A program made the position numbers and the translations under genes. The notes beneath the pieces are model-generated. The model searched no databases. It was given only the letters and a program-made list of their open reading frames with translations, and had not been told where the DNA came from. 64,000 nt of DNA from JABDNZ01 sp050049805 (GTDB lineage Bacteria; Gemmatimonadota; Gemmatimonadetes; Longimicrobiales; Gaopeijiaceae), in assembly GCA_050049805.1 (NCBI GenBank), contig JASFVN010000001.1:1-64000 (forward strand), in the 5' to 3' direction. Below, one piece after another: positions 16,819 through 24,076 of the stretch. The number at the start of each line of letters is the position of its first letter. Within the stretch, counting starts at the first letter, position 1.

Positions 16819-17789
16819 GGAGACGTAGATTCCTGAAGCTGGCCGGAGCGGGAGCAGCCGGCACCCTCCTGACGCCGGGATGGGGACGCGGAGCCAGGAT
16901 CCGCGAGGACCAGGTCCGATTGGTCATCCTGCATACGAACGACACTCACTCCCGCATGGACCCATTCCCCATGGATGGGGGCCCCTACGAAGGCCTGGGG
17001 GGTGCTGCCCGTCGAGCTACTCTGATTCGTCGCATTCGGGAGGAGCACTCCAATGTCCTCCTCCTGGATTCCGGCGACATTTTTCAGGGCACACCCTATT
17101 TCAACTTCTTCAAGGGCGAGATCGAATTCAAAGCCATGTCGGCCATGGAGTACGATGTGGCCACCATCGGCAACCACGACTTCGACAACGGAGTGGATGG
17201 ACTGGTGGAGATGATGCCCTACGCCACCTTCCAGTTCGTCTCCACCAACTACGAGATGGCTGGATCACCCCTGCATCCCCATGTGGAGCCCTGGGTTATC
17301 AGGGATGTAGGAGGTGTAAAGGTAGGGATCTTCGGCCTGGGAATCGCCTTCGAGGGACTGGTTCTTCCCGGCCTCCACGAGGGAGTGTCTTACGAGGATC
17401 CTTTTGTGACGTCACGTCTGGCCGTGGACCACCTGAGAAGAGAAGGCTGCGCTCTGGTGATCTGCCTTTCCCACCTCGGATACCGCTACAGCGAGGACCG
17501 ACCCTCTGACACTCTACTGGCCCAGCGGGTCGAAGGTATCGACCTGATCCTGGGTGGACACACCCACACCTTCATGGATCGGCCCGATGTCTACGACCAT
17601 CCGGGCGGAGGGCGAACTGTCGTGAATCAGGTTGGATGGGCCGGAATGCGTTTGGGTCGAATCGACGTATTGATGGGCCCCGAGGCAAGCCAGCCGCCGG
17701 TCCGAAACAGATGGGTAGGAACGGGCACCACGCACCGTCCCAAATCCTGGGCCTGGAACTCCTACGGCGTGGACGCTGAGCTGGACTGA
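16815..17789 (+). CDS. 5'-nucleotidase metallophosphatase domain protein, Tat-exported
   Basis: This is the catalytic half of a UshA-like nucleotidase, 324 residues. The N-terminus MRRRRFLKLAGAGAAG is a twin-arginine signal. The calcineurin-like metal site is complete: HTNDTHSRMDP, DSGDIFQGTPYFN, TIGNHDFDNG, ICLSHLGY and GGHTHTF. It ends soon after the phosphatase domain, with no nucleoside-binding half, which is supplied by the overlapping upstream gene. The two precursors appear to use different export routes: Tat here and a Sec-type lipoprotein signal for the partner. The likely role is phosphate or nucleoside scavenging outside the cytoplasm. It converges on the HD-domain gene with a 3-base gap. 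Confidence 0.93.
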   Translation: MRRRRFLKLAGAGAAGTLLTPGWGRGARIREDQVRLVILHTNDTHSRMDPFPMDGGPYEGLGGAARRATLIRRIREEHSNVLLLDSGDIFQGTPYFNFFKGEIEFKAMSAMEYDVATIGNHDFDNGVDGLVEMMPYATFQFVSTNYEMAGSPLHPHVEPWVIRDVGGVKVGIFGLGIAFEGLVLPGLHEGVSYEDPFVTSRLAVDHLRREGCALVICLSHLGYRYSEDRPSDTLLAQRVEGIDLILGGHTHTFMDRPDVYDHPGGGRTVVNQVGWAGMRLGRIDVLMGPEASQPPVRNRWVGTGTTHRPKSWAWNSYGVDAELD

Positions 17790-17792
17790 GGC

Positions 17793-18365
17793 TCAGTCCT
17801 TCCTCAGATCCTCACCCCGGATCCCGAGGGCTTCCCCCACCTCTCGCATCCCATCAATGACGTTCTGTATGTGCTCCGCCCGGTCCAGGCCGACGAGCTT
17901 GATTCCCCGGGCCACCTGATCCCGGTCCACACCGGCGGCGAAGGCCTTGTCCTTCAGCTTCTTCACCACCGACTTGGGTTTGATGTCGTCGATCCCATTC
18001 GGGCGCATGAGGCAGGCCGCATGGATCAAGCCGCTGATCTCGTCACAGGCATAAAGGACACGGTCCAGGTTCGTCTCCGGTTCGACCCCGGTGTACTCGG
18101 GCCGGTGCGCCAGGACAGCGTGGACTACTTCCTCCGGATACCCTGCCTCTTTCAGGGCTTCCACCCCCTCCATGGGGTGTACGTCGGGGTGCTTCTCCCA
18201 ATCCAGATCGTGAAGGAGTCCCGCCAGCCCCCACACCTCTTCGTCGGCCCCCATTTTCCTGGCATAGTATCGAACCGCCGCTTCCACGGCGTACATGTGC
18301 TTTCTCAGCCCTTCGTTCTCCACCCACTCGTGAAGCAGAGCCAGGGCATCGTCTCGATCAGGCAT
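17793..18365 (-). CDS. HD-domain phosphohydrolase
   Basis: This 190-residue cytoplasmic protein carries the HD superfamily metal site: RKHMYAVEAAVRYYARKMG provides the first His, LAGLLHDLDWEKHPD the HD pair, and HPMEGVEALKEAGYP a further His. The C-terminal helices (VVKKLKDKAFAAGVDRDQVARG) are common to the small HDIG-type group of hydrolases with unknown nucleotide substrate. There is no regulatory or signalling domain. It lies 75 bases downstream of nothing convergent and is read from the same strand as the acyl-CoA synthetase upstream, so the two may share a transcript. The substrate cannot be named from sequence. Confidence 0.85.
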   Translation of the reverse strand: MPDRDDALALLHEWVENEGLRKHMYAVEAAVRYYARKMGADEEVWGLAGLLHDLDWEKHPDVHPMEGVEALKEAGYPEEVVHAVLAHRPEYTGVEPETNLDRVLYACDEISGLIHAACLMRPNGIDDIKPKSVVKKLKDKAFAAGVDRDQVARGIKLVGLDRAEHIQNVIDGMREVGEALGIRGEDLRKD

Positions 18366-18424
18366 GGTGTTGATTTCGCGTCCTTCCGTTGTTGTTCGTC
18401 ATCCCCGTTCGTCCCCGGGGGCTT

Positions 18425-18443
18425 GGGCGGTGAATCGCCCCTA
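18425..18443. repeat. Short REP-like palindromic sequence
   Basis: GGGCGGTGAATCGCCCCTA lies at the end of the acyl-CoA synthetase gene and overlaps its stop codon. Related imperfect palindromes of the form GGGCG-(N)-AATCGCCC are found at 59205 and 60764. The similarity is short and could be chance in GC-rich DNA. Confidence 0.35.
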
Positions 18444-20354
18444 TTCGTCGAGCCTGGATATGATCCGCCGATTGCGTTGGTTGAGGGGATCTCTGCCCTC
18501 CGGCGTGTAGAGGTAGTCCAGCCGATCCCTATAGAAGTCCCGAACCTTCCGCCGCACCAGCTTCAAGGAGCTGTTCAAAAGGAGGTTCTCCTCCGTGAAG
18601 GGAGCCCCGAGAATGGCGAAAGCCGAGGGAAGCCATTCGGTTTCGAACAGGCCCTCCCGAGAGCCGCCTTTCCGAAAGGAGTCGACCTCCCCCTGGAAGA
18701 GCCCGATGGCCGCCTCCTGCCCCTCGTCCGACTCACATTCCAATCCCTTCTCCGCCAGCCATTCCCTCAGCCGCTCCCGGTTGGGCACAATCAGGGCCAC
18801 CGTATAGGGATCGTGATCGTTGTGGAGCATGACCTGATCGATGAAAGGCGTCCCGGCCACCAAAGCCTCCTCGATCCCTTCCGGACTGTACTTCTCTCCA
18901 GTCCCGTTGATGAGGAGGCTTTTCACCCGCCCCAGGACGTAGAGATATCCATCCGAATCGACGTAGCCCAAATCACCTGTGTGGAGCCATCCGTTCCGGA
19001 TGGTCTTGGCCGTCGCCTTCTCGTTTCGCCAATACCCGGCCATGACGTTCTCGCCCCTCACCACGATCTCGCCCTTCCTTCCTACCGGAAGGTCGTCCCC
19101 CTTTTCGTCGCAGATCCGAAGCTCCAGATCCGGGACCAACCTTCCTGAGCTACCAAATTTGTGGGCCTCGGGAGTGTTTGCGGAGATGATGGGAGCAGCT
19201 TCCGACAGCCCGTATCCCTGGTACATGGGAATTCCGATGGCGTAGAAGAATCGCTGCATCTCCACGTCCAGCATTGCGGCGCCACTGATGAAGAACTCCA
19301 ACCGTCCACCGAACTCCTCTCGGACCTTGGAAAAGATCAAGCGGTCGAAGATCTTGTGGACGGGGGCTCGCAAGGCTCTCAGTCCCCTGCCCCGGTCCCA
19401 GCCGTCCCCGATGTAGGCATAGGCGTTCTTCAAGGCTCGTTGGAAAAGCTTCTCCACCCGAGGACCCTTCTGCCGAATCCCCTTCTCCACATTTTTTCGG
19501 AAATTCGCAGCCAGGGCCGGAACGCTCAACATGAAGTGGGGCCTCACCTCCTTGATGTTGACGGGCACGTTCCGGAGATAATCCATGGCCGAGTTTCCAG
19601 GCTGGACAGCTGCCAGTTTCGCACCGTAGTGCATCATGATGTAGATGCCCACAGTGTGGCCGAAGGCGTGATCCCAGGGGATAATGATGAGGGATCTCCA
19701 ATAGGGTTGGATCTCCTTCACCATGGCCGCCCCCTGGGCCACGTTCGCCGTGTAGTTCCTGTGGGTGAGGACGATCCCCTTCGGGTCGGCTGTCGTCCCG
19801 GAAGTGTAGCTGATGGTGGCAGGATCGTCTTCTCCGACTCCTCGGTAGACGGCCTCGAATTCCTGCCGATTGCCGGCCAGCCACCGATCTCCCATGGTCA
19901 GGACCCGGCCCACTTCCATCTCGTCGGAATCCTTCGCTGCCCCGTCCAGTAGGATGATGGTCTCCAGGTCCGGGAGGTCCTTCTTGATGGCTTCCACCTT
20001 GGGAGCCTGGTTTCCGGAGACGATGGCCATGCGGCAGCCCGAATGGGCCAGCCGGAACTTCAGCTCCGTGGGTTCGTTGATCTTTACCGAGATTGGGACG
20101 TTGATGGCCCCCGCGTAGAAGATCCCCAATTCGGCAATGACCCAGAGGTTCCGACCTTCGCTGATGACCGAGATCCGATCACCCTTCCGGACCCCCAAGG
20201 CCAGGAGCCCCGCTGCAAACCGATGGACTTGCTCCCGCGTCTCTGCGTAGGTGAGTTCCTCGTAATGATCGTCCGGCTTCTCCAGGAGGTAGACCTCGTC
20301 GGAAAACTCCTCGGCCCGGGTCTCCATCAAGTCGATGAGGGTACGAGGTTCCAT
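18441..20354 (-). CDS. Long-chain fatty-acid-CoA ligase (AMP-forming)
   Basis: This 637-residue ligase activates fatty acids to acyl-CoA through an acyl-adenylate, for beta-oxidation or lipid synthesis. The ANL-superfamily motifs are clear: P-loop TISYTSGTTADPKGIVLTHRNY near residue 185 (shown in part), the YQGYGLSEAAPIIS substrate motif, GWLHTGDLGYVDSDGYLYV and VKSLLINGTGEKYSPEGIEE, with the C-terminal catalytic-lysine domain shortened and altered. Start: ATG at 20354 has GAGG 5 bases upstream; two upstream ATGs lack one. The upstream gene (S9 peptidase) is divergent, with a shared 226-base promoter region. Length and motif spacing fit the FadD15-like long-chain group; chain-length preference is a guess. 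Confidence 0.92.
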   Translation of the reverse strand: MEPRTLIDLMETRAEEFSDEVYLLEKPDDHYEELTYAETREQVHRFAAGLLALGVRKGDRISVISEGRNLWVIAELGIFYAGAINVPISVKINEPTELKFRLAHSGCRMAIVSGNQAPKVEAIKKDLPDLETIILLDGAAKDSDEMEVGRVLTMGDRWLAGNRQEFEAVYRGVGEDDPATISYTSGTTADPKGIVLTHRNYTANVAQGAAMVKEIQPYWRSLIIIPWDHAFGHTVGIYIMMHYGAKLAAVQPGNSAMDYLRNVPVNIKEVRPHFMLSVPALAANFRKNVEKGIRQKGPRVEKLFQRALKNAYAYIGDGWDRGRGLRALRAPVHKIFDRLIFSKVREEFGGRLEFFISGAAMLDVEMQRFFYAIGIPMYQGYGLSEAAPIISANTPEAHKFGSSGRLVPDLELRICDEKGDDLPVGRKGEIVVRGENVMAGYWRNEKATAKTIRNGWLHTGDLGYVDSDGYLYVLGRVKSLLINGTGEKYSPEGIEEALVAGTPFIDQVMLHNDHDPYTVALIVPNRERLREWLAEKGLECESDEGQEAAIGLFQGEVDSFRKGGSREGLFETEWLPSAFAILGAPFTEENLLLNSSLKLVRRKVRDFYRDRLDYLYTPEGRDPLNQRNRRIISRLDE

Positions 20355-20580
20355 TGTCGTCCTCATAGGCGTTGGTCGGGGCATGTCCGGTCTTTGCTGG
20401 CCACGGCTTTCCAGCATGCTTAAGGGCGGTTGGAGGCCAGAGCAAGGGCGCAGAGTCTGGAGCTGACTGAACCCGCCACGTCGGAGGGCCCGGTTGACGC
20501 TCAATCCGGGCGTCTACTATCCTCCCTTCCGACCTCACGGGCAGTCCGCGACCCGCAGCTCATTCATGGGAGCACCCGTC

Positions 20581-22740
20581 ATGATCCGTTTTCTCCTCCT
20601 CGGTCTTCTCTTTCTCACACCAGCCCTTGCCGCCCAGGAAGCCCCAGCTGAAGCTGGACGGGCCTTCACTCCGGAAGATTGGTACCGAATTACCCATGTC
20701 TCGTCCCCGGCCATGTCCCCGGACGGGAAGTACGTGGCGTTCACGGTTACCACGGTGAACGAGGAGGAGAACCTCCGCCACTCCGAGGTATGGATGGTAT
20801 CCACGTCCGGAGGGGATCCCGTCCGCCTCACCTCTCCAGGTACCGAAAGCTCCAGCCCTCGCTGGTCGGAAGATGGGACTCACCTCTTCTTCTCCTCCCG
20901 GCGACCGGGGGGGGACGGCAACACCTGGGTCCTGAGGATGGACGGAAAGAGGATGGGAGAAGCCTTCCAAATGGATGAAGAGCGCCGGGGCTCTGAACCG
21001 GCCGATGGCTCATTTGTGGTATGGACAGCGGCCGGGGAAGACGAGGCCGCAGAGGGAGAAGAGGACCAGGAGGATCGGGAGAGGGATCCTTTCGCCCGCA
21101 TGCAACCCATGGCAAGGCCTCCATTGGGAAGCATCACGGAGCCGGTGGATCCTCAGCGGTTCGACGGCATGCACATCGTGGACTTTCCGTATAAAAGGAA
21201 CGGAAGGGGGTTTACTCCGAATCGTCAGGAGCCCCGGACCTACGAAGCCTCCCAGATCTGGAAACAGCTGGATGGTGACACTACCGAGGTCCAGCTCACG
21301 GATGAGGTCTACTCTCATCAAAGCGCCACGGTATCTCCAGACGGCCGGTGGATCGCCTTCGTGGCGAATCCGAGGCTCTTGCCGGATTCAGCACTCCAGG
21401 CCGAGCGAGATTCCATCGCCCAACTTCCTTACGATGCTGTCCGGGACGAAGCGCCCCGGAACGACGCGGATATTTTCGTCATGCCTGCAGAGGGGGGGGA
21501 AGCAAGGAGGCTCACCGACGAGAACGGATCAGAGGGTCGGCTGGTTTGGTCTCCCGATTCCAGACAAATCGCATACACTTCCCGCCCCGAGCGAACATCG
21601 AACAATCGGATCTGGATCGTCGATGTGGAGGGCGGAGAGCCCAGGAACCTTCTGGGAGACTGGCGCTACGAACCAGGAGGTTTCGAATGGATCCCCGATG
21701 GCCGGATTGTCATGAGTGCTTCCATCGGCGGTCGCACGGCCCTTTTCCAGGTGGATCCGGAGACCGGAGACCTGGAAGAAGTCATCTCGGGACGCCGTCG
21801 CATCAGCGGGTTCAGTTATGACGACGACTTTCGGCAGGTGGCCTTCGTCGCCACCTCCGTCCACCAGCCCACGGAACTCTTCATCGCAGATCTGGATGGA
21901 ACGAATGAGCGTCGACTCACCGGTTTCAACGACGAACTGAACGAGGAGATCGCCTGGCCCAAGGCCGACCGATTCACCTTCGAGTCTGTGGGAGGTATGG
22001 AGATCGAGGCGTGGCTCCAATATCCCCACGGGTACCAGGGTGGAGAGCGGTACCCTCTGGTCCTCTACATCCACGGCGGTCCCCATTCCGCATATGGGGA
22101 AGGGTGGTTCGACGAGTTCCACAACCTGACGGGCGCCGGGATGTTCGTTCTCTATACGAATCCCCGGGGGTCCAGCGGCTACGGAGCCGACTTCACCTAC
22201 TCCACCCGGGGTCGATGGGGTATGGAGGACTACGAAGATCTCATGAAGGCCGTGGATATCGTGATCGAGAGGCCGGACGTTGATCCCGAGAGGTTGGGAG
22301 TAACAGGTGGAAGCTACGGCGGGTTCATGACTGCCTGGATCACCACCAGGACCGACCGTTTTGAAGCGGCCCAGACCGACCGGATGATCTGCAACTGGTT
22401 CTCCTGGTACGGGACTTCCGAGGCCCAGGGCTTGACGGAGTTCGAATTCTACGGCAAACCCTGGGACAACCCGGAGCTATACTGGGAGCTGTCGCCCATC
22501 AAACACGTGGCCAACGTCACCACACCCACCCTTATCGTGCAATCGGAGGAGGACCATAGAACCCCGATGACGGACGCCGAGCAGTGGTTCATGTCTCTGA
22601 AGAAACAGGGTGTGCCGGTAGAGTTTATGCGGTATCCCAGGTCCACACACGACTTGTCCCGGACCGGCGAGCCCTGGCTCCTTGTTGACCGGCTCGGCCG
22701 ACTCCGGGACTGGTTCACCCACTGGTTGATGGAGGGCTAG
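20581..22740 (+). CDS. Exported S9 family serine peptidase (prolyl oligopeptidase / acylaminoacyl-peptidase type)
   Basis: This 719-residue secreted peptidase has a signal peptide ending ALAAQ. A WD40/PD40-like propeller covers residues about 35-460, with MSPDGKYVAFTV, SPRWSEDGTHLFF and WSPDSRQIAYTS blades. An alpha/beta-hydrolase domain follows. The triad is visible: Ser in TGGSYGGFMTAW (near residue 577), Asp in QSEEDHRTP (near 656) and His in YPRSTHDLSR (near 689). The oxyanion-side HGGPH motif is in LVLYIHGGPHSAYG. It would cleave short peptides outside the cytoplasm, probably for amino-acid uptake. The start at 20581 follows GGGAG; an upstream ATG at 20566 has no ribosome site. It converges on the next gene with a 7-base gap. 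Confidence 0.93.
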   Translation: MIRFLLLGLLFLTPALAAQEAPAEAGRAFTPEDWYRITHVSSPAMSPDGKYVAFTVTTVNEEENLRHSEVWMVSTSGGDPVRLTSPGTESSSPRWSEDGTHLFFSSRRPGGDGNTWVLRMDGKRMGEAFQMDEERRGSEPADGSFVVWTAAGEDEAAEGEEDQEDRERDPFARMQPMARPPLGSITEPVDPQRFDGMHIVDFPYKRNGRGFTPNRQEPRTYEASQIWKQLDGDTTEVQLTDEVYSHQSATVSPDGRWIAFVANPRLLPDSALQAERDSIAQLPYDAVRDEAPRNDADIFVMPAEGGEARRLTDENGSEGRLVWSPDSRQIAYTSRPERTSNNRIWIVDVEGGEPRNLLGDWRYEPGGFEWIPDGRIVMSASIGGRTALFQVDPETGDLEEVISGRRRISGFSYDDDFRQVAFVATSVHQPTELFIADLDGTNERRLTGFNDELNEEIAWPKADRFTFESVGGMEIEAWLQYPHGYQGGERYPLVLYIHGGPHSAYGEGWFDEFHNLTGAGMFVLYTNPRGSSGYGADFTYSTRGRWGMEDYEDLMKAVDIVIERPDVDPERLGVTGGSYGGFMTAWITTRTDRFEAAQTDRMICNWFSWYGTSEAQGLTEFEFYGKPWDNPELYWELSPIKHVANVTTPTLIVQSEEDHRTPMTDAEQWFMSLKKQGVPVEFMRYPRSTHDLSRTGEPWLLVDRLGRLRDWFTHWLMEG

Positions 22741-22747
22741 CGACCCC

Positions 22748-23596
22748 CTAGACGCCGCCGGCGTTCACCCGAAGCTCTTTCACGGCGATGGTGACCTCCA
22801 TGCCTTCACCGCCGCCGCCGAGCATACTCTCCATCTGCTCGATCTGACCTTGGATCATCCCACGCATGGATTCGGGGATGCTCTCCATCTGGGCTCGCAT
22901 CTGCTCGAGCTGTTGGCGCAGTTCCTCCTGGTCCACGTCGGCAGCCTCCATCATCCCCGAAGTGATGACCCGGGTGACGAAGGGATGGACATAACCATCG
23001 ACTTCCCGGTAATCCTCCATGAACATGGTCATCTGGATCGGGGAGTAGCTTCCATCCTGCCCCCTCATCTCCCCGTCCATCTCCACTTTTCGCAGAAGGA
23101 GATCATCCTCGCTCATGGAATACTGGAAGGAGCTCGGTCGGAAGTCCTCGGCTCCTTGTTCACTGCCCGGCATTCGAGGCAACTCGAGGCCGGTGAAGTC
23201 GTCAATGCGGAAGACGAGCACCTCGTTCCCTTCCAGCTCATCCCTGCCGACCAGTTGAGTCCGTTCAATCCAGGCCTCTTGAAAGGGGTTGGACCAGTCG
23301 GGCTGAACCATGTCCTGAGGCATGGTCTGGGTCATCCCGGCCGCGGTTACTGAGACGGGCATGAGAACCGGTGTGCCACCGATTTCTTGTTTTTCCATGT
23401 ACATGCTCATCTCCATGCCCATCGTTTCCTGGACGATGGTCACGTTCTCCACCCCAGCGAGGCGCTCCGCCTGAGCCTCCATGGCCCGCCTCATGAGGGC
23501 CTGGGCATCCTGAGCCACGATGCTGCCAGGAAAAATGGCCAGGAAAGGAACCGCCAAGGCTACCAGGCCCAAAGCCTTACGGACTGTCATTGTCAA
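22748..23596 (-). CDS. Exported LolA/outer-membrane-lipoprotein-sorting-like protein
   Basis: This 282-residue protein has a signal peptide ending SIVAQ. The mature part is mixed beta with many methionines: QETMGMEMSMYMEKQEI, then a DLLLRKVEMDGEMRG strand and a VDGYVHPFVTRVI strand that resemble the half-barrel of LolA/DUF4412-type proteins. A Q/E/M-rich helical segment covers residues about 215-265, followed by a short VTIAVKELRVNAGGV tail. I do not see a defining motif, so the fold assignment is tentative. The start overlaps the stop of a response-regulator gene by 4 bases (ATGA), an unusual pairing of a cytoplasmic regulator with an envelope protein. Confidence 0.72.
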   Translation of the reverse strand: MTMTVRKALGLVALAVPFLAIFPGSIVAQDAQALMRRAMEAQAERLAGVENVTIVQETMGMEMSMYMEKQEIGGTPVLMPVSVTAAGMTQTMPQDMVQPDWSNPFQEAWIERTQLVGRDELEGNEVLVFRIDDFTGLELPRMPGSEQGAEDFRPSSFQYSMSEDDLLLRKVEMDGEMRGQDGSYSPIQMTMFMEDYREVDGYVHPFVTRVITSGMMEAADVDQEELRQQLEQMRAQMESIPESMRGMIQGQIEQMESMLGGGGEGMEVTIAVKELRVNAGGV

Positions 23597-23976
23597 TCCT
23601 CCTCACCACCAAGTTGTAGGGTTCTGTCAATCGCCTCCAGGACCTCCTCCCTGGAAAAGGGTTTCTGGAGGATCTCATCTGCGCCCAGAAGTGATGCATC
23701 GCTGAGGGCCTGGTCCCGGGATAGGAGTCCGCCCCCGGACATGGCCAGGACTTTCGCCTCCGGAAAGGTCTTCCGGATGTGGACCAGAAACTCTATCCCG
23801 TCCATTCCTGGCATGAAGATATCGGTGATCACCAGATCGGCGGGTTTCCCCTCGTAGTGGCGAAGGGCAACCTCGCCGTCAGATGCATCCGTAACCGAAT
23901 GCCCGGCTCCCTCTAGGATCTTCCTCAAAATCCCCAGGACGCCGGGTTCATCATCGATGATCAGAATGTCCGCCAT
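23593..23976 (-). CDS. Single-domain response regulator (CheY-like receiver)
   Basis: This 127-residue protein is a stand-alone receiver. The acidic pocket is in ILIIDDEPGVLG, the phospho-acceptor Asp is in DLVITDIFMPGMDG, the switch Ser is in VLAMSGGGL, and the Lys is in ILQKPFSREEV. There is no output domain and no histidine kinase nearby, so the sensor must be encoded elsewhere. The start ATG at 23976 gives an N-terminus that matches the family; GGGGAG lies 9 bases upstream. Its stop overlaps the start of the exported LolA-like gene. It might act by protein-protein contact or as a phosphate sink. Confidence 0.9.
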   Translation of the reverse strand: MADILIIDDEPGVLGILRKILEGAGHSVTDASDGEVALRHYEGKPADLVITDIFMPGMDGIEFLVHIRKTFPEAKVLAMSGGGLLSRDQALSDASLLGADEILQKPFSREEVLEAIDRTLQLGGEED

Positions 23977-24076
23977 CTTCGCATTCTCCCCGCAACGACG
24001 ACCTCGGCCGTTCCCGAGCGAGCCGTGGTCCAATCCATTAAACTCTAATCAGGCCAGAGCCTTGGCAATCTCCTCG

